The notes beneath the pieces were generated by a model. The model worked only from the letters and a program-made list of their open reading frames with translations, was not told where the DNA came from and did no database searches. 64,000 nt of DNA from Candidatus Enterococcus ferrettii (lineage in GTDB: Bacteria > Bacillota > Bacilli > Lactobacillales > Enterococcaceae). A program made the translations under genes and the position numbers. Below are positions 43,730 through 52,375 of the stretch, one piece after another. The first letter of the stretch is position 1. Every line of letters begins with the position of its first letter. The stretch covers positions 1 through 64,000 of the forward strand of contig NZ_JAFREL010000002.1 in assembly GCF_017377655.1 (NCBI RefSeq), in the 5' to 3' direction.

Positions 43730-44836
43730 ATGGCGCGTACTGGAGAAAACATCTATAAACGAAAAGATGGTCGATGGGAAGGTCGTTATCACATCGGACG
43801 GAAATCAAATGGACGATTACGTTATGGATATATTTATGGAAAAACCTACAGAGAAGTAAAAGAGAAGCTTGAGCCGTTGAAAAAGAAAGTTGCCCTGTTG
43901 TCTCATTATCAGGTGGCTGGCGGGTTAACCTATCAGCAGTGGATCAATCAGTGGACGGTTGAAATGAAGGCTACAGTTAAGGATTCCACCTTTTGCAGCT
44001 ATAGCTACAAAATCAATCGCTACTTGCTGCCTCATTTAAAAGAAACACCCTTACATGAAATCAATGGTGAGCAGTTGAAAAAAATGGTTCAAAGCTGGCT
44101 GGATGAAGGATTATCTGTCAGCAGTATCAAAATTATTGTCGGTTTATTGAGTAAATCACTAAAAAATGCGGAACAAATGGGAAAAATCGAGAAAAATCCA
44201 TGTATTAATGTGATGCTGCCAAAAGCTAAAAAGAAAAAGGTTCGGGCGCTTTCCAAGCGGGAACAAAGAAAGTTAGAGCGCTTAGCAGAGAGGTCCAAAA
44301 GCTCGAAGGCCTTATCCGTAGTATTGGCGATGCACACAGGAATGCGAATTGGAGAAATTTCTGCTTTGAGATGGGAGAATATTTTATTTGATCAGAATTT
44401 AATCATGGTTGAAAATACCTACCAGCGCTTAACCATGCCGGACGGACAAAAAACGAAAATGAGCTATAGCTCCGTGAAGAGTGTTTCGTCACTTCGGGTG
44501 ATCCCAATGTCGAAAAAAATCCGGGAAGCCTTGATGGAACGCAAAAAACAAGCAACGGACGAATATGTATTTTCAGTAAATGGAAAGCCCTGTGAACCAC
44601 GATTGTTGACGTACCACTTCCATCGACTTCGTAAAAAGGCGAACCTAGGTCAAATACATTTTCACCAATTGCGGCACACGTTTGCGACGCGTTGCTTAGA
44701 AAGCGGTGCGGATATTCCATCGGTGAGTGCCCTGTTAGGCCATGCCTCTTCACAAATGACATTGGATGTCTATTCAGATTCGATGTTAACCCAGAGAGTA
44801 GTGGCTATTTCCAGCATGGAGAAAGCAATCAGCTAA
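43730..44836 (+). CDS. Tyrosine recombinase/integrase
   Basis: A 368-residue site-specific recombinase. The N-terminal AP2-like arm-binding part (GENIYKRKDGRWEGRYHIG) and SAM-like core-binding domain (about 65-165) precede the catalytic domain with Arg in TGMRIGEISALRW, the HxLRH box (FHQLRHTFATR), His in LLGHASSQMTLDVY and the Tyr nucleophile in that last motif. All catalytic residues appear present. The family resembles Tn916/phage integrases, yet no excisionase, phage or transposon gene is adjacent. It directly precedes the matrix locus. GAAGGAG lies upstream of the ATG. Confidence 0.88.
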   Translation: MARTGENIYKRKDGRWEGRYHIGRKSNGRLRYGYIYGKTYREVKEKLEPLKKKVALLSHYQVAGGLTYQQWINQWTVEMKATVKDSTFCSYSYKINRYLLPHLKETPLHEINGEQLKKMVQSWLDEGLSVSSIKIIVGLLSKSLKNAEQMGKIEKNPCINVMLPKAKKKKVRALSKREQRKLERLAERSKSSKALSVVLAMHTGMRIGEISALRWENILFDQNLIMVENTYQRLTMPDGQKTKMSYSSVKSVSSLRVIPMSKKIREALMERKKQATDEYVFSVNGKPCEPRLLTYHFHRLRKKANLGQIHFHQLRHTFATRCLESGADIPSVSALLGHASSQMTLDVYSDSMLTQRVVAISSMEKAIS

Positions 44837-45239
44837 ACTGAATGATCTATAACGGCTGTTTTTTAAAATGCCAAATAGACGATTCGGGGAAGAGTTTTTT
44901 TGTCTTTTTCGAGAAAACGCTACCATTATAGGTTGGATAAATAAACCATTGTCTTTGTAAATTCTTTAGCGAAAAAATGACTTTTTCGTTATGGAATGTT
45001 TTTTTTGTAAATGCATAAGCCGTCATCGATAATCGTCACATAAAAAAAAGCCTGTCACTGCAAGCTTTAGACACGACATCCTGTTTTCCTTAATTCAAAG
45101 ATAGAAAGCAGGAGGCATCTATCTATTTATATTTTATCACGAAGTACAACTATTTAGCACGTATTTGGTAGGTGGGTTAAAGCTTTCTCATAGTTTGAAA
45201 ATTAGAATGCAAGGTTAGTAACCGAGGAGGAATAGGAAC
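44837..45239 (+). promoter_or_regulatory. Structured leader of the matrix operon
   Basis: No gene. It contains an inverted repeat at about 44969-44992 (AGCGAAAAA / TTTTTCGTT), a hairpin near 45050-45072 next to an A-run (GCCTG / CAAGC, a terminator candidate for minus-strand transcription), and a 9-bp hairpin at about 45081-45112 (CCTGTTTTC / GAAAGCAGG). A GAGGAGG site at 45224-45230 serves the next gene. No confident promoter was recognised. The hairpins could be a riboregulator for the long operon. Confidence 0.4.
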
Positions 45240-46112
45240 ATGTTTGGATTTGGCAAACAGAAAAAGGATGCTTATCAAGATCCACATCAGGAAGACTACT
45301 ATTACGATGAATACGATGCTGAGGGATATGAAGAAGATTATGGGTATGAAGGTTACCCGGAAGAAGGATACGATCGGCCAGCCGAGAATTATTCTGAGTA
45401 TGATCGCAGTGAACGCGGCGAAAGGCGATCACAACGAAGAGCAGCTCCTTCAGCAGAGGAACGGTACGATTCCCGTGAAGATCGATATGACTCTCGCTAT
45501 GAGGAAGAAGGCGAGGTGCTTCCTCCACAAGTAGACGAAGAGCCTGCTAAGGAATCACCAATGCAGCAAGAAGTTGAACGCTTGGAAGAGACCGTTGCCC
45601 AATTGAAGCATCAATTGGAGGTCAAGCAAACAGAAATGACCAACATGGCAACCACGCTAACTGAAAAAGAACAACAATTTCAAGAGAAACAAACTGAAAA
45701 AGAGCAGGAGCTGGTTCAAATGAAACAGCGGCTCGCTCATTTAAAGGCTCAGCTTGACAGCAACATGCAGGAACAAGCAGAAGCCCTTATCCAAGCACAA
45801 CAGGAAATTGAAGACTTGAAAAAAGAACAAACTGCTAATGAAGAAATGAAGGCAGAGTTAGCAACTATTTTAGTTGAGACTAAAAAGAAAGAACGATCCG
45901 TCTTGGAACGGGCAGAGTACGAAGCAAAAGGAATTCGCAGTCAAGCAGAACAAGAAGCAGAACAGGTCATCCATGATGCAGCCCTAGAGTTGCGGGTGAT
46001 GAAACAAGAAATCAAGAATTACCGCAAACGACTGCGTTCAGCACAAGAAGAAACAACACAATTCTACGTTCGTCTACTGGCTAACAGTGATTCGCTGTTA
46101 GATGAAGAGTAG
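45240..46112 (+). CDS. Acidic Tyr-rich coiled-coil protein
   Basis: A 290-residue protein of unknown family. Residues 10-100 are extremely rich in Tyr, Asp, Glu and Arg and look disordered. Residues 105-280 form a long coiled coil (EVERLEETVAQLKHQLEVKQ and onward) with a DivIVA-like flavour near the end (AEYEAKGIRSQAEQEAEQ). No signal peptide, so it is cytosolic, possibly a scaffold that positions the secretion machinery at the membrane. It heads the matrix operon and is followed by a co-translated partner. Confidence 0.75.
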   Translation: MFGFGKQKKDAYQDPHQEDYYYDEYDAEGYEEDYGYEGYPEEGYDRPAENYSEYDRSERGERRSQRRAAPSAEERYDSREDRYDSRYEEEGEVLPPQVDEEPAKESPMQQEVERLEETVAQLKHQLEVKQTEMTNMATTLTEKEQQFQEKQTEKEQELVQMKQRLAHLKAQLDSNMQEQAEALIQAQQEIEDLKKEQTANEEMKAELATILVETKKKERSVLERAEYEAKGIRSQAEQEAEQVIHDAALELRVMKQEIKNYRKRLRSAQEETTQFYVRLLANSDSLLDEE

Positions 46113-46131
46113 TAGAAAGGATGGGCTTGCG

Positions 46132-47271
46132 GTGAAACAAACCAGCAACCAAGTCGCGCTATATCCAACCCCTGCGCCTACGATGCAGGAGGAACTGATC
46201 ACCCAACCATTGTTGGAAGAAATCGAGCGTGCCTGCGAATATCTGTATGCACCTCATGGCACCTTAACCAGTGATCAACGGAAGAAAATTTATCAGCATT
46301 TTGATCAATTATTCAAACTAATGAATGGCAGCTATCATATGGAACTACTGCTTATGCCGGGAAAATTTAATTGGTCAACCTTCTGGCAGTCGTTACAGCA
46401 ATTCTTTCCACAATTTGCCTGGATACGATGTCAAACAGAAGAACCGAAGTATGGTCGTCAAGTTTATCGGTTCGATTTTGTTCCTGTATCGTTCAATGAA
46501 ACAGATTTTCCCTTTTCAGTAAGTCTGGAGGAAAGTTTGACTCAGCAATATTCATTACCGGCGAATGATGCGTTAAAACGCGCGGAACAATTGCTGCTGG
46601 AGCTAGCGGAGCAACAAATTTCAGAAGATTTTGAAGAATCCAAAGAGCCTGAAAAGCCAACTGACAAGCAGGACCAGGAGACGACTACTCCGTTAGATCT
46701 AGTCAAAAAAGAAAATTCCCGGCAGGAAAGCCAAAGCAAAGCACGATTACGCGCAGTGAACCAAAAGCTGGAGATGGTGATTGAGAAGCTGGAGCTTTCC
46801 ATGTTCTATAGCGGGATCAAGTATTTTGACCAGTCGGACAAAGAAGAAAGCGACTGGGACAAGCGTTTGACGATTAGCTTACGAGAATATACCTATCTGC
46901 TGCAGAAAGCGCGTTTTTTAGAGCAAATGTGGCAGCTGAACGGTGAGTTAGTCAATAAAACTGAAAAGATGACTGTGACCGGCAACAAATTAGTTTACGA
47001 ACGGGATCAGGTGAAGCAGATCAAGGCCAACCTATCCACCAGAGATATTCATTTTGTTCTTTATGAATGCCAGGTAATTGAATCCCGGGCAAAGGTACAT
47101 GCGCGACCTTGGTTTAGAAAGCCCTATGTCAAATTAATGAAAATGGATTACGACAATCTGCTCAGCAAAGCTGCTTATTTTGATTTACTCCAAGGAGAAA
47201 GCTCAGTGCTTGAAAGAATCGTCCGCGAGCACAAGGATATTTCAGCTGAAGATACGCAGGAGGCAGGCTGA
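46132..47271 (+). CDS. Unknown cytosolic protein of the matrix operon
   Basis: About 379 residues, no signal peptide and no recognised family. The first half has a mixed alpha/beta look (YLYAPHGTLTSDQRKKIYQHFDQLF region), the middle a low-complexity acidic/Gln-rich linker (about 175-225), and the last part is helical with a possible coiled coil. A GTG at 46132 with AGAAAGG upstream is preferred; ATG 46102, inside the previous gene, is the alternative. Tight spacing implies function with the coiled-coil protein. Confidence 0.7.
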   Translation: MKQTSNQVALYPTPAPTMQEELITQPLLEEIERACEYLYAPHGTLTSDQRKKIYQHFDQLFKLMNGSYHMELLLMPGKFNWSTFWQSLQQFFPQFAWIRCQTEEPKYGRQVYRFDFVPVSFNETDFPFSVSLEESLTQQYSLPANDALKRAEQLLLELAEQQISEDFEESKEPEKPTDKQDQETTTPLDLVKKENSRQESQSKARLRAVNQKLEMVIEKLELSMFYSGIKYFDQSDKEESDWDKRLTISLREYTYLLQKARFLEQMWQLNGELVNKTEKMTVTGNKLVYERDQVKQIKANLSTRDIHFVLYECQVIESRAKVHARPWFRKPYVKLMKMDYDNLLSKAAYFDLLQGESSVLERIVREHKDISAEDTQEAG

Positions 47272-47334
47272 GGTCAAAGAAAACGACTCTTTCATCGTAA
47301 ATCACTGCCCCTCCTGCTAGGAACTGCTTTTATT

Positions 47335-47781
47335 ATGTGCTACTTCCTATTTTTGGGTTTGTTTCGTACCTATCACTGGTTGTATCCCAAGTATTTTGTG
47401 AGTGGTGAATCCATGAACCCCACCTATCGGGAACAAGAAGTCATCCAAATAAAGGCCCACCATCAGCCGCAGCGTTTTGATGTGGTCGTCCTGCATCCGC
47501 CTGATGATCCCGAAGAACTTTATTTAAAACGAATCGTCGGACTGCCTGGTGAGCAAGTTGATTTTAAAGAGGGACAATTATTTGTAAACGAAAAACCAGT
47601 TGCTGATGAATTCGCTGATCGAACGGAAGATTTCCAGTGGAAGAGCCTATACAAGGAGCCAATTCCAGAAGGCTGTTACTTTGTTCTGGGGGATAACCGG
47701 ACTGTTTCAAGAGACAGTCGAATCTTCGGAGTCGTTTCGAAAAAACAAATTTTAGGAATCATCAAAGAGGGGAATAACTGA
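47335..47781 (+). CDS. lepB: Signal peptidase I (LepB type)
   Basis: A 148-residue type I signal peptidase with an N-terminal hydrophobic segment, the catalytic Ser in SGESMNPT, the general-base Lys in YLKRIVGLPGE, and the GDNRTVSRDSR box. It cuts exported proteins outside the membrane. The ATG at 47335 has TAGGAA upstream but truncates the membrane anchor. The in-frame sequence before it (after a TGA at 47269-47271) encodes a basic stretch and more hydrophobic residues, so a non-standard start or a mutated start is possible. Confidence 0.85.
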   Translation: MCYFLFLGLFRTYHWLYPKYFVSGESMNPTYREQEVIQIKAHHQPQRFDVVVLHPPDDPEELYLKRIVGLPGEQVDFKEGQLFVNEKPVADEFADRTEDFQWKSLYKEPIPEGCYFVLGDNRTVSRDSRIFGVVSKKQILGIIKEGNN

Positions 47782-47784
47782 AAA

Positions 47785-48102
47785 ATGAAGACACTACAAG
47801 AAAAAATCGAATGGTACACCTTTTGGTATTGGGTCTATTGGCTCTTCTCTTTGGTAGTGCTGCTGGGTGTGTTTGTCCTAGGCGTCTTTTTCTATTTTAC
47901 TGATTTTCAAGATGTCGTTACGGTTAGCCAATTATTTCTACTGCTGCTGCTGATGGTATTAGCCATTTATTTACGAATGACTGCGTTACATTATCATTCG
48001 ATTCTATTGAACTTGAAGCGAATGGCTGCTCGTCCACCCAAACGGCCAAGAAATCCTCAGCAGCCCCGCAATAGCGAGAGGCGGAGGTTGGATGAACGGT
48101 AA
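47785..48102 (+). CDS. Small two-span membrane protein
   Basis: A 105-residue protein with two long hydrophobic segments (about 12-40 and 48-66) and a highly basic, Pro/Arg-rich tail (AARPPKRPRNPQQPRN). No family recognised. It lies 4 bp after the signal peptidase gene and overlaps the next start by 11 bp, so it is probably an accessory subunit of the secretion/assembly system. Confidence 0.7.
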   Translation: MKTLQEKIEWYTFWYWVYWLFSLVVLLGVFVLGVFFYFTDFQDVVTVSQLFLLLLLMVLAIYLRMTALHYHSILLNLKRMAARPPKRPRNPQQPRNSERRRLDER

Positions 48103-49237
48103 GGTTTTATTAGGTAGTTTTTTACTGGTAAGTAGGCTGTTGTTAGCTGGCTGTCAAGATCAAAAACCGGAAACCGTTTCGGCGGAAACTAAAGGGGTTG
48201 TCCAGCAGCAGAATACGTTACAGGAAAAGACAGTGCTCTCTTCCAAAGAGAAGAATGCATTAGTACAGACGGCAAAAGAATCCTCTGAGTCGGTGTCGAC
48301 GCCCGAATCTTCTGTATCAGCAGAAAAGAATGAAAGTCAAAGTACGCTTCCCAGCAATGAAGAATCGAATGAAGTATCTAGTAGTGAAGTGCCTGAAGTG
48401 CCCATAGTAGCAAGCAGTCAAGAAGCTGAAGCAACGGAAGCACCTGCAGAACCCGCTGTGGTACCTGAACCGATCCAAGAGATTCCTCCTGCTTTGCCAG
48501 TCGAAAAAGTAGAGGAAAACTACCAGTTTTCTGTAACCAAAAATCAGACGACGGAGGAGTTTATCCAAACTATTGGCAAGGATGCGCAACAAATTGCCTG
48601 GAAGGAAGACTTGTATGCTTCTGTCATGATTGCCCAAGCAATTTTGGAAACAGGGTCTGGTAATAGCCAATTGGCTCGACCACCTCATCATAACTTATTT
48701 GGAATTAAAGGCAGTTATCAAGGGAAGAAAGTCAACTTTGCGACGCAAGAGGATAAAGGGAATGGCCAACTGTATACGATTCAATCGTCTTTTCGCCAAT
48801 ATCCCAGCTATAAGGAATCCTTGGAAGATTATGCTTCTCTTCTGAAAAATGGTCTTTCTGGCAACAGCAGCTTTTATCAAGCAGTTTGGAAAAAGCAGGC
48901 AGCGACCTATCAAGAGGCAACAAAAGCCTTAACAGGAAGCTATGCCACAGATACTTCCTATGACAAAAAGCTGAATGCATTAATTGAAACCTATCAATTA
49001 ACTTCCTATGATAAAGAGCCAAATGCTGAAGAGGAGGATTCCTCTGAAGAAGCAGTGAATCAAAAGGAAACTGAAACAGCGGCTAGTGAAGCCAATCAAG
49101 CAAGTGAAAACAGTGAAACGGAACAAACTAGAAAGTCGAATCTGCAAGTTTCTGAAACAAAGCAACCAGTAAAAATAATTCCGCCGCTTGCCCAGCGTCC
49201 TGCTAAACAGGTTACTGGCAAACGAATTGTGCAATGA
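48092..49237 (+). CDS. Lipoprotein with GH73 glucosaminidase domain
   Basis: A 381-residue surface lipoprotein. The signal peptide ends in Leu-Ala-Gly-Cys21. A Ser/Glu/Pro-rich linker (about 25-150) leads to a family 73 N-acetylglucosaminidase domain (about 155-310) with the catalytic Glu in QAILETGSGNS, followed by NLFGIKG and SFRQYPSYKESLEDYA. An acidic tail follows. It would cut peptidoglycan, perhaps to let fibres through the wall. GGAGG precedes the ATG. Confidence 0.85.
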   Translation: MNGKVLLGSFLLVSRLLLAGCQDQKPETVSAETKGVVQQQNTLQEKTVLSSKEKNALVQTAKESSESVSTPESSVSAEKNESQSTLPSNEESNEVSSSEVPEVPIVASSQEAEATEAPAEPAVVPEPIQEIPPALPVEKVEENYQFSVTKNQTTEEFIQTIGKDAQQIAWKEDLYASVMIAQAILETGSGNSQLARPPHHNLFGIKGSYQGKKVNFATQEDKGNGQLYTIQSSFRQYPSYKESLEDYASLLKNGLSGNSSFYQAVWKKQAATYQEATKALTGSYATDTSYDKKLNALIETYQLTSYDKEPNAEEEDSSEEAVNQKETETAASEANQASENSETEQTRKSNLQVSETKQPVKIIPPLAQRPAKQVTGKRIVQ

Positions 49238-49250
49238 AAGAAGGGGAACT

Positions 49251-50237
49251 ATGTCGAGACAACGTGATTACCGGGATCGAGACTATGACTATGATTTCGA
49301 TGATCGGCCGCAGTATCGTGAGCGCCCCCCTTCCAATAGACCACCTGTTAGAAGGTATGAAGACGACGAGTATTACGAGGATCGGCGTGAGCGTCCGCGC
49401 TATCAGGACAGACCGCCGGTTCGAGAGGCACCACGAAGAGAGTACTACCAACCACCGCGTCCAGTTGACCCGCGACGCGAACCAAGGAGACCACAAAGTA
49501 GAGTGGGCCCACCGCTGGAACATTATAGAAATCCCCGTCCTGCCTATGATCGTCATGGGACTCGCGAGCCGCCACGCCCGCGACCGCCAAGGCAACCGCA
49601 AGCAACCGGATCGGGCGCACAACAGCTGCAGCAGGCCAAGCAATCAACCAATCGGAAAATATTTTTGTTTCTCTATAACTTATTTTTCTACACGTTGACC
49701 ATTGGCATTTTGATCAGCTCATTAATGTTTGCATTTAGTGAGAAATCCAATGCAGCGATTTTTGGCTACCGGTTTTACCAGGTATTGACAGATTCGATGG
49801 CACCACAGCCGGACTCGCCTAAGGGTGGTTTCTATTCAGGCGACATTGTTTTAGTCAAGCTGGTAGATAGCAATCAGATCAAAGAAGGAGATATTGTTAC
49901 CTTCCAAGTGGGGGATAGCGATCGCTACTTGACGCACAGAATGGTGGGTCGTTTAGATGAGTTAAATGGCAAAAAGGGTGATTACATTATCACTAAAGGA
50001 GATGCCAATAACACCAATGATCCACCAATTGAAGCCGATCGGATTTACGGTAAAGTGACCTTTGTCATTCCTAAAATGGGCAGCGTCCTAAGCTTTGTGC
50101 AAGAAAATCTATGGTTATGTCTGATTTGCGTCCTGTCAGTTTTCGGTTTTTTCCTGGTACTCAAAGCTTACTTTTTACAGCCAGAACCGCCAGCTAGACA
50201 AGCAAATCGAAGAAATGAATATCCCACTGGGGTATAA
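49251..50237 (+). CDS. sipW: SipW-type signal peptidase with Arg/Tyr/Pro-rich head
   Basis: A 328-residue protein. The first ~140 residues are a cytosolic, strongly charged Arg/Asp/Tyr/Pro-rich head unlike normal SipW. Then come a membrane span (KIFLFLYNLFFYTLTIGILI), the ER/archaeal-type signal peptidase core with Ser in LTDSMAPQ, His in YLTHRMVG and TKGDANNTNDP, and a C-terminal span. SipW enzymes process TasA-like matrix proteins, three of which follow. The start ATG 49251 has an AAGGGG site; the longer frame from 49188 lies in the previous gene. The unusual head may bind the coiled-coil protein at 45240, which has a matching acidic/Tyr composition. Confidence 0.88.
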   Translation: MSRQRDYRDRDYDYDFDDRPQYRERPPSNRPPVRRYEDDEYYEDRRERPRYQDRPPVREAPRREYYQPPRPVDPRREPRRPQSRVGPPLEHYRNPRPAYDRHGTREPPRPRPPRQPQATGSGAQQLQQAKQSTNRKIFLFLYNLFFYTLTIGILISSLMFAFSEKSNAAIFGYRFYQVLTDSMAPQPDSPKGGFYSGDIVLVKLVDSNQIKEGDIVTFQVGDSDRYLTHRMVGRLDELNGKKGDYIITKGDANNTNDPPIEADRIYGKVTFVIPKMGSVLSFVQENLWLCLICVLSVFGFFLVLKAYFLQPEPPARQANRRNEYPTGV

Positions 50238-50294
50238 CCACTTGCATTTGCAGGTGTTTATATAAAAAGAAAAAGGGAAACAGGAGGAAAAGAA

Positions 50295-51611
50295 ATGAAG
50301 AAGAATAGTAAGAAGAAAAAGCTATTAGCTGCAGCCGCAGCTCTAGCCTTAATTGCAGCAATATCAGGAACGTTTGCCTGGATTACTGCGCAAGATCAAC
50401 GGATTAACCGAGCGGAATCCGCAGCAGTAAGTGACAATAGCGTAACAGTAAAGGAAACATGGGAACCAAAACCATTGGTACCAGGAACGGAAGCAACGAA
50501 AGAAGTAGCCGTAACTAACACAGGTACAGCGAGTGTATTTGTTCGTGTATCTTATGAAGAAGTCTTGAAGCATTTGGCTAAATTAGGTGCTGAAAAATAC
50601 GATCCAAGTTCAGTTACAGGAGCGAGATATACTTACGTAGCGAATGATTCAGGTTTAAACAAACATATGCCAATTAACTTTAATGGGGATCAAACGTATA
50701 AAGATGGCTTTGTTCAAGTACCTGCCGGCCAAATTACTGGTTTAGCAACACCAGCAGATGACAACGTGAAGCTTTTAGTTAAAGGTGGAAAAACAGTCGA
50801 TGCCGTTACTGGAGCTGAGAAAATCAGCTATGAATCTAAACTAATGTATGAATACTTCACTCATGCAGATAACTCTGGGAAAAATCCTGGTGATGCTGGT
50901 TATGATGCTAGCAAAAACAAATATCAATCGATGACCTTTAATATTACGGTCAGCAATGAAAATGGCAGTCTTGATGCGAAAGACTGGAACTTTGCTTTGA
51001 CTAATGTGAAATACGGTTACTACGAAGATGGCTATAAGAATACGGCAGTTAACTGGGCGAAATCTACTCTACCAGATGAAGACGGAGCAGCAACAGGCCG
51101 CGCATTGCTTGGTACTGACGGTGTTCGTTACAGCGTAGATTATGATTACACTTTTGGTGGCTTAGGGTTTACCAGTGCGGCTGGCCTTCCAGCAGTAACA
51201 CCAGCAACAGTAGCAGATCAAATTCCAACAGCAGCAGGTAACAAAGGCGTTCAAGCAGATAAAAACGGTTTAGGTAAGACGAATATTCGTATCGGCTACA
51301 GTGCAGATATGACCAATACGACTGCTTTAGACAGCAATAAATGGGTTTACAACGCAGATGATGGCTGGTTCTATTACACAGTACCAGTGAAATCAGGCGA
51401 AACAACGAAGAATCTATTGGATAAATTAGTTTTTGAAAGTGAAATGGGAACAGAATACACCAATGCTTCTTATGATTTAGTTGTGAAAATGGAAGCCGTT
51501 CAAGCCAATGCGGATGCACTAACTGATTCAGCAGGTTGGAACTTAGGTGACGGTGCAGCACCAACTGGTGATACATCACTAATTGTTACCAAGCTTAAAG
51601 CGGGTATTTAA
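50295..51611 (+). CDS. TasA/BsaA-like matrix protein 1 (major fibre candidate)
   Basis: A 438-residue exported protein. The signal peptide ends in SGTFAWITAQD, with RINRAES after it, the SipW-dependent pattern; then a TasA/BsaA-family beta-domain (VTVKETWEP, GTEATKEVAVTNTGTASVFVRVSYEE, VSNENGSLDAKDW). It is the largest of three such proteins here and follows sipW by 57 bp with an AGGAGG site, so it is the likely main fibre subunit. It has no LPxTG motif, so attachment would be non-covalent or through partners. Confidence 0.85.
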   Translation: MKKNSKKKKLLAAAAALALIAAISGTFAWITAQDQRINRAESAAVSDNSVTVKETWEPKPLVPGTEATKEVAVTNTGTASVFVRVSYEEVLKHLAKLGAEKYDPSSVTGARYTYVANDSGLNKHMPINFNGDQTYKDGFVQVPAGQITGLATPADDNVKLLVKGGKTVDAVTGAEKISYESKLMYEYFTHADNSGKNPGDAGYDASKNKYQSMTFNITVSNENGSLDAKDWNFALTNVKYGYYEDGYKNTAVNWAKSTLPDEDGAATGRALLGTDGVRYSVDYDYTFGGLGFTSAAGLPAVTPATVADQIPTAAGNKGVQADKNGLGKTNIRIGYSADMTNTTALDSNKWVYNADDGWFYYTVPVKSGETTKNLLDKLVFESEMGTEYTNASYDLVVKMEAVQANADALTDSAGWNLGDGAAPTGDTSLIVTKLKAGI

Positions 51612-51652
51612 TTGAAAAGGACACCATGAAATGAAGGGAGAAGTGGCAGATA

Positions 51653-52375
51653 TTGAGAAAGCTTACAATTCTATTAAGCAGTATCCTGTGTTTCTGTTTC
51701 CTCTTTTGCGGTACGCGTACGGTGCAAGCAGCAAAAGCACTTCCTCCCGGCATGGTTATTGGAGATTCTGATGGCGTGTATGCCGAGTCAGATGGAGAAT
51801 ACTATATTGACTTGTTAAACATTCTGCCAGGTGAAACCTATAAAAAGGAAATTACCATCCGCAGCTTGGATTTAGAAGAACCTTTTTCATTGGGGCTGCT
51901 AGTCGAAGAAGTAAATTCGAAGGGCTCTATTTTATGGAAAGAACACATCACGTTGACCTTAGTGTTAGACGGGGAAGAAATCTATAAGGGACCGTTGTTA
52001 GGCAATGGTAGTTTTGATTGGTCAAAAACACCACTAGAATTAGGTGTTTGCAAATATGGAACCGATAAAGTGTTGAACGCGACCTTCACAATGGATTCTG
52101 CGTTGACAAACGAAGATTTGCAGGAACAAAGCCAGGTTGAATTTTACTGGACCTTTGTTGGAACCAAAGACCAGCCAGTCGAACCCACAAAACCGACAGA
52201 GCCGAAAGAACCAATCCCTTCAAGTGAGCCTGGAGCGCTACCCAAAACCGCGCCAAGCAATAAACGCTTACCACAAACTGGCGAAAAGCTTGTTTATAAA
52301 TTTTTAACTGGCTTGTTGTTAGTCTTGATTTCGTTGTGTCTATGGAAAAAAAGAAGAGAGGAGGAGGAGGGGTGA
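51653..52375 (+). CDS. LPxTG-anchored surface protein
   Basis: A 240-residue protein with an N-terminal signal peptide (TTG start at 51653; AGGGAG upstream), an all-beta domain (GETYKKEITIRSLDLEEPFSL region), a Pro/Thr/Glu linker and a sortase motif LPQTGE near residue 210 followed by a hydrophobic span and a KKRREEEE tail. Sortase would link it to peptidoglycan. Located between TasA-like genes, it may be the wall anchor of the fibre. No sortase gene is seen in the window. Confidence 0.82.
   Translation: MRKLTILLSSILCFCFLFCGTRTVQAAKALPPGMVIGDSDGVYAESDGEYYIDLLNILPGETYKKEITIRSLDLEEPFSLGLLVEEVNSKGSILWKEHITLTLVLDGEEIYKGPLLGNGSFDWSKTPLELGVCKYGTDKVLNATFTMDSALTNEDLQEQSQVEFYWTFVGTKDQPVEPTKPTEPKEPIPSSEPGALPKTAPSNKRLPQTGEKLVYKFLTGLLLVLISLCLWKKRREEEEG

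Noticed and set aside
43513..43758. 81-codon frame before the recombinase gene
   Set aside because: Its end overlaps the recombinase start in another frame and no ribosome site is visible.
48695..49234. Long antisense frames opposite the GH73 and SipW genes
   Set aside because: They are shadows created by the Arg/Glu/Ser-rich composition of the real genes on the plus strand.
49251..49660. DNA repeat array in the sipW 5' region
   Set aside because: The repetitiveness comes from Arg/Tyr/Pro codons in the protein head; no regular repeat unit or spacer pattern as in CRISPR.
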